From contig NZ_BSVC01000002.1 in NCBI RefSeq assembly GCF_030269905.1, forward strand, positions 408,419-472,418: a stretch of DNA of 64,000 nt. The letters are read 5' to 3'. Below, in pieces: positions 33,777-42,614 of the stretch. The position numbers and the translations under genes are program-made. The notes under the pieces are model-generated. The model was not told the DNA's origin and did no database searches. It worked only from the letters and a program-made list of their open reading frames with translations. Numbering within the stretch: the stretch's first letter is position 1; the number at the start of each line of letters is the position of its first letter. The stretch comes from Pelosinus sp. IPA-1 (GTDB taxonomy: Bacteria > Bacillota > Negativicutes > DSM-13327).

Positions 33777-34355
33777 TCAAATTTCAGCAATGAGGCGGAC
33801 GGGTAAGCCGCTGGAGTTTTTTAAATGAAGGGGGAAACAATAAATTCTGAAGTCATCTTGCTTTAGTTTTTCAAGGTTGACAATATTTTCGATGACAAAA
33901 ATATTGTGGTCTGCGCAGAATTGATCTGCTTTACGATGATCCTCTTTTCTTTTCACACCAGCTGCGTCTATACCAATGAAATTGACTTCTTTTTGTATTA
34001 ATAATTCAAGGGTTTTATCGGATAATTCGGGATGACCTATTTCAGGATGTCCTAAATAGAAATCTGTTCTGTAATAGGTTTTGAACCAGTCTGTTTTGAA
34101 GATTACAAAATCACCTTTTTGAATATCAACTTTGTTTACGAAATCAGAAGGTTCAACTTGGTGATTGAACATATTCTCTACATGAACAATTTTAGCTGGG
34201 CTGATAAATCTGTCTAGTTCTAAATTTTCTACGTCCATGATATCGAGATGAGTACCTAGATGTCCCAAGCGAGCCACGCTTACGCCGGTTTTATCGTTGA
34301 AAAAGGGATTGTTTTTGTCTTGTTCATCAATAGGAAGAGTTAAATCGATTAACAT
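33777..34355 (-). CDS. Cyclase-family (kynurenine-formamidase-like) hydrolase
   Basis: The start is at MLIDLTLP (34355), set by AAGGAGT upstream on the minus strand. The longer open frame is noise. The 192-residue protein contains the metal-binding HLGTHLD motif of the cyclase/KynB family and GDFVIFKTDW and GIDAAG stretches. Such proteins hydrolyse cyclic amides or formamides. It is divergent from a MarR-type gene, and a 10-bp dyad overlaps its promoter. Confidence 0.85.
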   Translation of the reverse strand: MLIDLTLPIDEQDKNNPFFNDKTGVSVARLGHLGTHLDIMDVENLELDRFISPAKIVHVENMFNHQVEPSDFVNKVDIQKGDFVIFKTDWFKTYYRTDFYLGHPEIGHPELSDKTLELLIQKEVNFIGIDAAGVKRKEDHRKADQFCADHNIFVIENIVNLEKLKQDDFRIYCFPLHLKNSSGLPVRLIAEI

Positions 34356-34372
34356 GAATATCACTCCTTGAT

Positions 34373-34409
34373 TTTGTTTACTAAGGAAACTATAATACAA
34401 GTAAACAAA
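34373..34409. promoter_or_regulatory. Dyad TTTGTTTACT-N17-AGTAAACAAA over the cyclase promoter
   Basis: Perfect 10-bp arms flank the minus-strand -10. On that strand TTGACT and TATAGT are spaced 17 bases apart. A MarR-type regulator encoded divergently is the natural candidate to bind here, which is inference. Confidence 0.55.
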
Positions 34410-34464
34410 GTAGTCAAGGCTAAATCTGCTTGATTTTATAAAGAATTTAGTGAATAATAAGATT

Positions 34465-34938
34465 ATGAAAAAAAATGATATGAAAGATTTTTTGAATACG
34501 TTAAAACGCCTTACGATTAAGATGGGAGAGCTGGGCAGGCATGCTAGTGACATAACATCAATTGGTAAACTCAGTTTTTCAGAGCTAAGTCTGATGACTT
34601 TAATTGGAGACTTTGAGAATATAAATGTTACCGAATTGGCATTAAAATATGGTGCGACTAAGGGTGCTGTTTCTAAAATGGTTAAGAAACTAGTGCAAAA
34701 AAATTTAGTAAAAAAGTCGAGAACACAAGAAAACGAGAAAGAAGTACTCTTGTCATTAACTGCAGTAGGTATTACTATTTTTAATGAAAAAGAAGCGCAT
34801 TTTGAAAAACTGTCACAGGACGTTACAAGGGAACTTCAAAGTCTGACCCAAGAGCAGCGGAAAGCACTATTTAATATATTACATCTTGTCGAAGAGCATA
34901 TTGATGAGCATTTAAGCGAGGCGGATGTGGAGAAATAA
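34465..34938 (+). CDS. MarR-family regulator
   Basis: The protein has 157 residues if it starts at the ATG at 34465. GTG 34450 is also possible and neither has a strong ribosome site. The winged helix is NVTELALKYGATKGAVSKMVKKL, then the wing (SRTQENEKEVLLSLTAVG), flanked by dimerisation helices. It is divergent from the cyclase gene, so it probably controls that gene and itself through the dyad at 34373-34409. Its signal is unknown. Confidence 0.85.
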   Translation: MKKNDMKDFLNTLKRLTIKMGELGRHASDITSIGKLSFSELSLMTLIGDFENINVTELALKYGATKGAVSKMVKKLVQKNLVKKSRTQENEKEVLLSLTAVGITIFNEKEAHFEKLSQDVTRELQSLTQEQRKALFNILHLVEEHIDEHLSEADVEK

Positions 34939-35049
34939 TTATCTATAGCATTTTTGTATGGCTCGAATTGTAAAATCATGTTAAATAAAAAATAAATGAT
35001 ATCATGTTACTATATTTGAATTACAGTAAGAAAAAGAGATAAGCGTAGA

Positions 35050-35083
35050 AAAAAAGTAGGAGATAAACACTCCTACTTTTTTC
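35050..35083 (+). terminator. Terminator of marR
   Basis: AAAAAGTAGGAG and CTCCTACTTTTTT form a stem over ATAAACA, with T-rich sequence after it. Confidence 0.85.
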
Positions 35084-35260
35084 TTTTTTCAGTTAAGGCT
35101 GAGGTTTTGCTTTAACTTTCTTTGAGCGGAAACTTCTATTGTAGAATAATGATGTTAAATTTTTCTATAGTTGTAATTAAATTGAATTTTAAATATAATT
35201 GCCTTGATAGTATAAAATGGACGGATAAATGTTATCACCGTTGTCTGAAAGGAGGTCGAC

Positions 35261-36208
35261 ATGGAGATACGGCATTTGGAATATTTCATAGAAGTAGCAC
35301 GACAAAAGAGTTTCAGTAAGGCGGCTGAAGAAATGCATATTTCTCAACCATCTATCAGTAAAGTAATCAAAGATATTGAAAATCAGTTTGGCGTTACTCT
35401 TTTTTACCGTAGCACAAAGTATGTTGAATTGACTGATGCAGGTGGAATCATTTTAGAACAGGCAGTTAAAATCGTTTCATCTTTTCAAAATATAAATGTT
35501 AATCTAATTGGGGGATCAAAATTAAAGTCAGGAAAGATAAGGATCGGTATTCCGCCGATTACTGGCCTTACAACCTTTGCTCGTTTATTTGGACCTTTTA
35601 GAAAGGCATATCCGAACATCCACTTGGATTTGTTTGAGTTTGGATCTAAAAAAATTGAAATCGGTATACTAGATGGGACACTCGATGTAGGTATAATATG
35701 TATTCCCCCTAGAGAGAAAGAACTTTATGAAATGATTTGCAGTATCCAAGATCCACTACGACTTGTAGTGTATCCTGGACACCCTTTCGCTAAATGCGAA
35801 GTTATTGATTATGCTAGCCTTATTAATGAATCCTTTGTGCTTTATAGCAGTGATTTTAGTCTAAATGATGTAATTATTGAGCGGTGCATGCAGGCAGGGT
35901 TTCGTCCTAAAGTTATTTTCGAAACGTTGCAGCTTGAACTTATGACACAACTTGTAGCTGATCATTTTGGCATAGCTCTTTTGCCAAGTACGGTTTGTCA
36001 GCACCTAGATTGTAAGGCGTTAATTTCTATCCCTATGGGCAACCCTCAAGTATATTTGCAGTTAGCCATGGCATGGAAAAAAGAGAGGTATATTTCTCAT
36101 GCGACTGAAGAATGGCTGCAATTTGTAAAAACTAGGATGGATTTCAATAATAAAGAGTTTGATATTACACAGAACCAATGGTTTTGGGATAATGCTACGC
36201 CTTCATAA
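35261..36208 (+). CDS. LysR-family regulator with unusual WFWD tail
   Basis: The 315-residue protein has the usual N-terminal helix-turn-helix (FSKAAEEMHISQPSISKVIK) and a two-lobed substrate-binding domain. GGAGG precedes the ATG. It runs past the normal LysR end (about residue 295) into a tail with DITQNQWFWD. The same tail, as DITQQQWFWD, ends the 51-residue peptide encoded 230 bases downstream. Nearly identical DNA underlies both tails, so one was copied from the other or both come from a shared mobile cassette. The tail might be a docking or maturation signal. Confidence 0.88.
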   Translation: MEIRHLEYFIEVARQKSFSKAAEEMHISQPSISKVIKDIENQFGVTLFYRSTKYVELTDAGGIILEQAVKIVSSFQNINVNLIGGSKLKSGKIRIGIPPITGLTTFARLFGPFRKAYPNIHLDLFEFGSKKIEIGILDGTLDVGIICIPPREKELYEMICSIQDPLRLVVYPGHPFAKCEVIDYASLINESFVLYSSDFSLNDVIIERCMQAGFRPKVIFETLQLELMTQLVADHFGIALLPSTVCQHLDCKALISIPMGNPQVYLQLAMAWKKERYISHATEEWLQFVKTRMDFNNKEFDITQNQWFWDNATPS

Positions 36209-36296
36209 AAAAAGTATTATTTATGTTTTAGCAATAAATATATTTTAAAAGCGTATACATATAGATTAGCACAAATCCTATGCCCTTTTGGCTATT

Positions 36297-36407
36297 TTTA
36301 ATCTACTTATTCATAATCTAAATGCGATATATACTGAATTGATATTTCACTTAAATTTATAAGAGATATACAATTAAGGCAATAGTAAAGGTTATAAGTA
36401 GATTAAA
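36297..36407. promoter_or_regulatory. Perfect 14-bp inverted repeat spanning the peptide promoter
   Basis: TTTAATCTACTTAT (36297-36310) and ATAAGTAGATTAAA (36394-36407) are exact complements, 83 bases apart. Further GATTA and TAATC half-sites lie between and around them. Such paired sites suit a regulator that bridges two positions, as LysR tetramers do. Confidence 0.5.
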
Positions 36408-36438
36408 GTAGACAAAGAAAGATTAGGAGGAGTCATTC

Positions 36439-36594
36439 ATGAGCGGGTATACTAACGTTCTAGATCAGGGAGTAGCTGATAAGAATGAAGGGGAAATTTC
36501 GGAAGAAAAGACTTTAAATAATGAAAAGAATGAAACAAAATTAGTGGATATTACACAGCAACAATGGTTTTGGGATCAGGGAGTGATGTCATAA
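36439..36594 (+). CDS. 51-residue peptide ending in the LysR-tail motif
   Basis: The sequence is fully open from ATG 36439 to TAA 36592-36594, with AGGAGG eight bases upstream. The middle is acidic and lysine-rich. The end is DITQQQWFWD followed by QGVMS. The pair LDQGV (N-terminal part) and WDQGV (end) hints at an internal repeat. There is no signal peptide. Possible roles are a peptide modulator of the LysR protein, a modified-peptide precursor, or a partner that uses the same docking site. None is proven. Confidence 0.72.
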   Translation: MSGYTNVLDQGVADKNEGEISEEKTLNNEKNETKLVDITQQQWFWDQGVMS

Positions 36595-36713
36595 TATATG
36601 TGACAAAACAATCCTAATTGATATAGTACAAATAAGTATTTAAAGCAATGGAGCCTAAGGACTAACCAGCGTATTACCAAGAAAAATAACTAATTTTATA
36701 AAGTTACATGATG

Positions 36714-36763
36714 AAACCGCTCTAAGGGCTCTCTTTTTAAAAGAGAAGTCTTAGAGCGGCTTT
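36714..36763. terminator. Bidirectional terminator with nested hairpin
   Basis: AAACCGCTCTAAG and CTTAGAGCGGCTTT pair around an inner CTCTTTTT/AAAAGAG stem. It separates the peptide gene from the convergent lipoprotein gene. Confidence 0.8.
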
Positions 36764-36770
36764 GTTTTTC

Positions 36771-37259
36771 TTATTGAACAGTGACCCAAAGGTCGGTGGC
36801 CCTAGCGGTATCATTAGTATTTGGAATGATGGTAAGTTTACCTTTCCCTGGAGCAATTGCGGTAAAGCTTGCTTTGGTGTTATCTTGTCCAGTTGTATCT
36901 TGTTTCATAACATTACCAAAGAAGTTTTCCCCTGAAGAGGTGAAACGTGTATTTGTAGTAAGGCCTGGTGCAGGCTCTAAAATTAATGTTTGTCCAACTT
37001 TTAAGACAAGATTATTGTTAGAGAGCTGGACTTTGTCTGTAGCACCATAACTATAGGTAACTCGAACATCTGTTACATCCGTTACTGGTTTAGCTGGAGA
37101 AGTGGGAGAAGGGGAAGTAGGAGATGAAGGGGAAGTTGGACTGGGGGTGGGAGTAGGATCCGTAGGGGTAATATTTGTACATCCACCTAGTAGTAACATT
37201 GCTGTCAATGCTAATCCGAGGAAAATACTGAGCCATTTTTGGTTATGTGTGGTCTTCAT
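36771..37259 (-). CDS. Lipoprotein with Pro/Ser/Thr-rich linker
   Basis: The start is at MKTTHNQK (37259), with AAAAGGAGG upstream. The lipobox LLGGC places the lipidated Cys at residue 27. A tract of TPTPSPTS-type repeats (about 30-57) acts as a flexible spacer. A beta-rich C-terminal domain of about 100 residues has the pattern of a bacterial Ig-like domain. It is likely a surface or periplasmic lipoprotein of unknown role. Confidence 0.75.
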   Translation of the reverse strand: MKTTHNQKWLSIFLGLALTAMLLLGGCTNITPTDPTPTPSPTSPSSPTSPSPTSPAKPVTDVTDVRVTYSYGATDKVQLSNNNLVLKVGQTLILEPAPGLTTNTRFTSSGENFFGNVMKQDTTGQDNTKASFTAIAPGKGKLTIIPNTNDTARATDLWVTVQ

Positions 37260-37514
37260 AAGAGCCTCCTTTTGTCGTAGCAAAACTTTTTTACGTATTT
37301 ATGCACAGTTTTATATTCCTTAAGATATAGATTGACCTTTTACTAGTAATTTATGCATTACTAATTTTGGACAATTATTTATAGTGGCAAATAAAGATGC
37401 AATTCCCTTTGTATTTGTATTTTATTGTGCGATCTTTTAATAGATATGCAGGGGATTACAAGTAGAAGAAGAATGCTTTATTCATAACGATATTTTGTTT
37501 CCAGGGGGGAGATA

Positions 37515-38693
37515 ATGCAATACAAAGAAGAGTCTCATGTAAGGCGCTTATGGGAAATCCTCGCAGTAGCTACCTATCTTGGTGTGGTTTCTTTCGGCGG
37601 GCCTTTAGCGCACGTAGGATATTTTCATAAGGAGTACGTGAAGAAGAGAAAATGGATTGATGAAGCTCTTTATGCGGATATTGTAGCTTTATGCCAATTC
37701 CTTCCTGGCCCAGCCAGCAGCCAAATTGGAATTGCGATTGGAACTTATCGGGGTGGTTATCTTGGCGGGATTTTAGCTTGGATTGGTTTTACGTTACCCT
37801 CCGTGTTGCTTATTGTTTATGCCTATTATGGTTTGCGAGAAATAGGAGAGGGGCAAATAACCTTTATACATGGTCTAAAAATTGTGGCTGTTGCGGTTAT
37901 TTCGCAAGCGGTATGGGGCATGGGAAGAAAATTAGCTCCTGACAAGAAACGTGCGACCATTGCCTTGGCTGCGGCTATGGTTACTTTATTATGGCCTGCT
38001 GCTTATATTCAGATTATAGTGATAGTAGCAGCAGGAATCCTAGGATTGTTTTTTGCAGATTCGGTAAAGATAAGTCAAGGCCAGGCGGTAGCATTTTCGG
38101 TAAAACGTCAGGTTGGCATGTGGTTACTTTTATTGCTATTTATTTTATTATTAGGCTTACCAATACTGCGCCAAACTTTTGGCGGCAAGTGGATTCAGGT
38201 AATTGACGTTTTTTTTCGTATTGGTTCCTTAGTATTTGGTGGTGGGCATGTGGTACTGCCTATGCTTGAAAAAGAGATGGTACCTACGGGCTGGGTTGAT
38301 AGCAGTCAATTTCTTGTGGGTTACGGTCTTGCTCAAGCAGTGCCGGGTCCCTTATTTACTTTTGCTGCTTACCTGGGTGCTGTAATTCATGGCTGGATGG
38401 GTGCAATGGTAGCAACCATAGCTATTTTTCTACCTTCTTTCCTGTTGGTTTGGGGCGTAATGCCATTTTGGAATCAAATTCGTAAGCAGAGCCAATTTCA
38501 AAAGATATTGTGGGCTGTTAATGCTGCTGTTGTTGGTATATTACTTGCCGCCTTATACAATCCAGTTTGGATAAACTCTATAGGGAATTCTAAAGATTTT
38601 GCCATTGGATTACTTTGCTTTGGTTTATTACAGTATTGGAAGGCTCCACCTTGGTGTGTGGTTTTATTAGCGTGTTTCTTATCCATTATATAA
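37515..38693 (+). CDS. chrA: Chromate transporter family protein (ChrA)
   Basis: The 392-residue membrane protein has two homologous halves, as in long-chain CHR proteins: SFGGPLAHVGYFHKEYV with LCQFLPGPASSQIG in the first half, and VFGGGHVVLPML with GLAQAVPGPLFTFAAYLG in the second. Known members export chromate, and others may carry sulfate or unknown anions. GGGGGGAG precedes the ATG. It stands 30 bases before the oxidoreductase gene, so the two may be co-transcribed. Confidence 0.9.
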   Translation: MQYKEESHVRRLWEILAVATYLGVVSFGGPLAHVGYFHKEYVKKRKWIDEALYADIVALCQFLPGPASSQIGIAIGTYRGGYLGGILAWIGFTLPSVLLIVYAYYGLREIGEGQITFIHGLKIVAVAVISQAVWGMGRKLAPDKKRATIALAAAMVTLLWPAAYIQIIVIVAAGILGLFFADSVKISQGQAVAFSVKRQVGMWLLLLLFILLLGLPILRQTFGGKWIQVIDVFFRIGSLVFGGGHVVLPMLEKEMVPTGWVDSSQFLVGYGLAQAVPGPLFTFAAYLGAVIHGWMGAMVATIAIFLPSFLLVWGVMPFWNQIRKQSQFQKILWAVNAAVVGILLAALYNPVWINSIGNSKDFAIGLLCFGLLQYWKAPPWCVVLLACFLSII

Positions 38694-38723
38694 ATAAAAA
38701 ATATTATTTTTAGGGGGGAGATT

Positions 38724-39710
38724 ATGATTCGTTTTGGTGTTATAGGTACGAGTTCGATTACCGAGGAATTTATTCGATGTGCTAGTTTACATGGCGAATT
38801 CTTTTTACAAGCAGTTTATTCTAGAACAGAAGACCAGGGAAGAGTTTTTGCTGATAAGCATGGGGCCAAGAATGTTTTTACCAATCTAGAGGAGATGGCT
38901 CAAAGCAATCTTATTGATGCCATCTATATTGCTAGTCCCAATTCCCTGCACGCCAGCCAAGCAATATTATTTATGTCTCATGGCAAGCATGTACTTTGTG
39001 AGAAACCGTTGGCATCCAATTTAAAAGAAGTTTCCCTTATGGTAGAAGCTGCTAAAAAATATCAAGTATTATTGATGGAAGCATTAAAGACGACTTTTTT
39101 GCCTAATTTTCAAGCTATAAAACAAAACATCCACAAAATAGGAACAGTGAGGAAGTTCTTTTCGAACTTTTGTCAATATTCCTCTCGATATGATGAGTAT
39201 AAGGCGGGTAAAATACTGAATGCCTTTAATCCGGCTTTATCCAATGGTTCTATTATGGATATTGGTGTTTACTGTATTTATCCAGCAGTTTATCTTTTTG
39301 GCAAGCCTGAAAGGGTCTCGGCAAATGCAATTATGCTTGATTCTGGAATTGATGGTGCAGGTAGCATTATTCTTCATTATTCTGAAATGGAAGTCATCAT
39401 ATCTCATTCGAAAATAACAAACTCAGCAGCGATCAATGAAATACAGGGGGAAACGGGAGTCATTGTCATTAATAAAATGTCAACGCCTAAACAGGTAAAA
39501 ATTATTTATAGAGATGGCTCGAGTGAAGAATTACAGCAAGACCAATCAAATGATTTTATGTTTTATGAAGTACAAGAATTTATTAGTTTAATTAAAAATA
39601 ATAAATTTGAATCAACAATTAATTCTTTTCAACTATCGTTAGATGTAATTGAAATTATGGATGAGTGCAGAAGGCAGATTGGTCTTCGGTTTCCAGCGGA
39701 TGAGGGATAG
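38724..39710 (+). CDS. Gfo/Idh/MocA-family oxidoreductase
   Basis: The 328-residue NAD(P)-dependent enzyme has an N-terminal Rossmann fold (FGVIGTSSITEEF) and the family signature CEKPLASNLKEV at about residues 92-103. The C-terminal substrate domain follows. The substrate (a sugar, inositol or dihydrodiol) is unknown. GGGGGG lies before the ATG. Confidence 0.87.
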   Translation: MIRFGVIGTSSITEEFIRCASLHGEFFLQAVYSRTEDQGRVFADKHGAKNVFTNLEEMAQSNLIDAIYIASPNSLHASQAILFMSHGKHVLCEKPLASNLKEVSLMVEAAKKYQVLLMEALKTTFLPNFQAIKQNIHKIGTVRKFFSNFCQYSSRYDEYKAGKILNAFNPALSNGSIMDIGVYCIYPAVYLFGKPERVSANAIMLDSGIDGAGSIILHYSEMEVIISHSKITNSAAINEIQGETGVIVINKMSTPKQVKIIYRDGSSEELQQDQSNDFMFYEVQEFISLIKNNKFESTINSFQLSLDVIEIMDECRRQIGLRFPADEG

Positions 39711-39732
39711 TAGGTTCCTTATAAAGGGAACA

Positions 39733-39797
39733 GGCGAATCTCTTTAATATATGGTAATAATTTGCAAATTGGATAAAGACATTCGCTTTTTTAAAGG
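39733..39797 (+). terminator. Imperfect terminator
   Basis: GCGAATCTCTTTA pairs, with mismatches, with TAAAGACATTCGC across a long loop, followed by six T residues. Confidence 0.55.
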
Positions 39798-39907
39798 CTG
39801 CTTTCCTTTACAGTTTTGTGTATTTATATTATATTATCTCTTATACCATATATAATTACATATAGAAAAGTACATAGAATATGGGAAGGATAATGGAGGT
39901 GAAAGGC

Positions 39908-40090
39908 ATGGCTATTAAAACAATAGGAAAACATTGTAAAGGCTGTGGAGTTTGTGTTACATTCTGTCCTAAACAAGTACTGGGGTTAGATGCTCTTGGT
40001 AAAATTGCTATTAATGACGAGAGCAAATGTATTAAGTGTAAACAATGTGAAACACGTTGTCCTGATTATGCAATATTTGTAGAAAAATAG
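39908..40090 (+). CDS. korD: 2-oxoacid:ferredoxin oxidoreductase, ferredoxin (delta) subunit
   Basis: The 60-residue protein starts at MAIKTIG, with GGAGGTG seven bases before 39908. Two CX2CX2CX3C clusters (CKGCGVCVTFC and CIKCKQCETRC) bind two 4Fe-4S centres that pass electrons to ferredoxin. It is the first gene of korDABC. Confidence 0.9.
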   Translation: MAIKTIGKHCKGCGVCVTFCPKQVLGLDALGKIAINDESKCIKCKQCETRCPDYAIFVEK

Positions 40091-40105
40091 AGGAGTGATT
40101 TAATA

Positions 40106-41233
40106 GTGGGAAAAGTACTGCTCTTGCAAGGTAATCAAGCTTGCGCTGAAGGTGCGATAGCTGCAGGTGTTACATTTTTTGCAGGTTATCCAATTACACC
40201 ATCAACGGAAATTGCTGAAATAATGGCAAAACGTCTACCAGAGGTTGGTGGAAAGTTTATTCAAATGGAAGATGAGATCGCTGGAATTGGAGCGGTCATT
40301 GGAGCTTCTTTAACAGGTAAAAAAGTGTTGACGGCCACAAGTGGGCCTGGTTTTTCATTGAAACAGGAATTTATTGGGTACGCTACGATTGCAGAAGTAC
40401 CCATTGTTATAGCGAATGTACAACGTGTGGGTCCAAGTACAGGGCAACCGACATCTCCTGCGCAAGGAGATATGATGCAAGCAAGATGGGGAACCCATGG
40501 TGATCATCCTGTAATCGCCTTAACGCCAGCGAGTGTACCTGAATGCTTTACATTAACGATTAAAGCCTATGAACTTTCCGAAAAGTTTCGTATGCCAGTT
40601 CTATTAATGCTAGATGAGATTATTGGGCATATGCGTGAAAAAATTGAAGTTCCTGATTACGATACGGTTGCAAAACCAGTTCGCAAAGGACCAAGGGTAG
40701 CACCTAGTGAGTTTAAACCATATCAAGCTGATAGCGATGGTGTACCACCTATGGCTGATTTTGGTAAAGGTTACCGCTGTCATGTAACAGGTTTGGTTCA
40801 TGATGAAACCGGCTTCCCGAATGGATCGCCTAAAGCGACAGAAACCTTAATCAAGAGGCTGCATGATAAAGTAGACAATGCAATTGATGAAATTACTATG
40901 TATGAAGAATATAAGTTAGAAGATGCTGATATTGCCATTGTAACTTATGGTGGAACAGCACGTTCTGCCTATGCCGCGATTGATATGGCCCGTGAACAAG
41001 GCATTAAAGTCGGGATGTTCCGACTGATTTCAGTATGGCCATTCCCTGAAAAAGAAATTGCAAAATTGGCTGAAAAAGTGAAAGTAATTGTTGTTCCAGA
41101 ACTTAACTATGGCCAAATGGTTGGTGAAGTTAAGAAATCAGTAGCAGGAAAAGTTCCAGTGAAGCCAATGTCTAAATATGACTCTGAACCTATCTCACCA
41201 AAAGAATTACTAGAGTTTGTGAAAAATCTTTAA
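40106..41233 (+). CDS. korA: 2-oxoglutarate:ferredoxin oxidoreductase, alpha subunit
   Basis: The 375-residue protein uses a GTG start with GAGGAG upstream. It carries GYPITPSTEIAE and the MEDEIAGIGAVIGAS stretch of the pyrimidine-binding half of the 2-oxoacid oxidoreductase. With KorB it makes the thiamine-diphosphate enzyme that turns a 2-oxoacid and CoA into acyl-CoA, CO2 and reduced ferredoxin. The 2-oxoglutarate specificity is the usual annotation for this gene set. Branched-chain 2-oxoacids (Vor) remain possible. Confidence 0.88.
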   Translation: MGKVLLLQGNQACAEGAIAAGVTFFAGYPITPSTEIAEIMAKRLPEVGGKFIQMEDEIAGIGAVIGASLTGKKVLTATSGPGFSLKQEFIGYATIAEVPIVIANVQRVGPSTGQPTSPAQGDMMQARWGTHGDHPVIALTPASVPECFTLTIKAYELSEKFRMPVLLMLDEIIGHMREKIEVPDYDTVAKPVRKGPRVAPSEFKPYQADSDGVPPMADFGKGYRCHVTGLVHDETGFPNGSPKATETLIKRLHDKVDNAIDEITMYEEYKLEDADIAIVTYGGTARSAYAAIDMAREQGIKVGMFRLISVWPFPEKEIAKLAEKVKVIVVPELNYGQMVGEVKKSVAGKVPVKPMSKYDSEPISPKELLEFVKNL

Positions 41234-41251
41234 TTTAGGGGGGTACAATAG

Positions 41252-42070
41252 ATGGAAAAATTAATTAAAAAGTATTATCGTCCTCGTTTGCCACATATTT
41301 GGTGTCCGGGCTGTGGTAACGGGATTGTTACCAGCTCCATTATAAAAGCCATTGATAAATTAGGTCTTGATCAAGACAAAACTGTCATTGTTTCAGGAAT
41401 TGGCTGTTCCTCAAGAGCCTCAGGCTACCTTGATTTTGATACGGTTCATTCTCTTCATGGTCGTGCACTGCCTTTGGCTACAGGGATAAAATTAGCTGAT
41501 CCTGATTTAAATGTTATTGTTATAACGGGTGATGGAGATGGTACTGCTATCGGTGGTAATCATTTCATTCATACAGCACGCCGCAATATTAATCTAACTG
41601 TCATATTATTTAATAACAATATTTATGGCATGACAGGTGGTCAATATTCACCACTAACACCGACGGATAGTAAAGCTACGACAGCTCCTTACGGTACTTT
41701 AGAACGTGCTTTTGACGTTGCTGAATTAGCAAAAGCAGCAGGCGCTACATTTGTCGGACGTGGAACTGCTTTTCATAGCCAGATGTTAGTGGATGTAATC
41801 GCCCAAGGTATTAGCCATGATGGATTCTCCTTGATTGAAGCAGTGACCCAATGTCCAATTTATTATGGTCGCCAAAACAAGAAGGGTGATGCTTCTACTA
41901 TGCTTAAAACACAACGTGACAATGCAGTGACTGTCGAAGCTGCTAAGAAATTAAGTGCTGAGCAGTTGGAAGGCAAGTTTACTATTGGTGTATTACATAA
42001 GAGTGAGGCGCCAGAATATACAAAACAATACCAAGGTGTAATCGATAGAGCACAGAAAGGAGCTAAATAA
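41252..42070 (+). CDS. korB: 2-oxoglutarate:ferredoxin oxidoreductase, beta subunit
   Basis: The 272-residue subunit has the conserved WCPGCGNG near the N-terminus, the ThDP-Mg site ITGDGDGTAIGGNH to NNNIYGMTGGQYSP, and SGIGCSSRASGY. It lies 18 bases after korA and one base before korC. Confidence 0.9.
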   Translation: MEKLIKKYYRPRLPHIWCPGCGNGIVTSSIIKAIDKLGLDQDKTVIVSGIGCSSRASGYLDFDTVHSLHGRALPLATGIKLADPDLNVIVITGDGDGTAIGGNHFIHTARRNINLTVILFNNNIYGMTGGQYSPLTPTDSKATTAPYGTLERAFDVAELAKAAGATFVGRGTAFHSQMLVDVIAQGISHDGFSLIEAVTQCPIYYGRQNKKGDASTMLKTQRDNAVTVEAAKKLSAEQLEGKFTIGVLHKSEAPEYTKQYQGVIDRAQKGAK

Positions 42071-42071
42071 T

Positions 42072-42599
42072 ATGATTGAGATGCGTTTATCTGGCTCTGG
42101 CGGACAAGGATTAATTTTGGCAGGCATAATTTTAGCAGAAGCAGCATTGCTTGATGGTAAGATGGCGATCCAATCCCAATCTTACGGCCCAGAAGCTAGA
42201 GGTGGTGCTAGTAAGTCAGAAGTCATTATTTCTGATAAAGCCATTCACTATCCAAAAGTAACAAATCCAAATCTTGTATTAGCAATGACACAGGAAGCTG
42301 TTGACAAATATTCGAAGGATTTGCCTGCGGATGGAATATTGATGATTGATACTACTTTTGTAAAGACGGTACCGGAGCATTTAAAAAATGTGTACCAGCT
42401 GCCAATCACGGAAAAAGTAACAGAAGAATTGGGAAAATCATTATTTGCCAATATCGTTGCTTTGGGCGCGATTGTTGCAACAACAAAAGCAGTAAGTGTT
42501 GAATCCATAACAGCAGCGATTCTTCATAGGGTTCCTAAAGGAACAGAAGATATCAATAAACGTGCTCTTCAACTTGGTATATCCTTAGTTAGTCAATAA
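42072..42599 (+). CDS. korC: 2-oxoglutarate:ferredoxin oxidoreductase, gamma subunit
   Basis: The 175-residue subunit has SGSGGQGLILAG at the start and QSYGPEARGGASKSEVI, both typical of the gamma chain that completes the core. It begins one base after the korB stop and is followed 15 bases later by a carboxylate transporter gene, so all five genes probably form one operon. Confidence 0.9.
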   Translation: MIEMRLSGSGGQGLILAGIILAEAALLDGKMAIQSQSYGPEARGGASKSEVIISDKAIHYPKVTNPNLVLAMTQEAVDKYSKDLPADGILMIDTTFVKTVPEHLKNVYQLPITEKVTEELGKSLFANIVALGAIVATTKAVSVESITAAILHRVPKGTEDINKRALQLGISLVSQ

Positions 42600-42614
42600 C
42601 AAGGAGGCTTTAGT

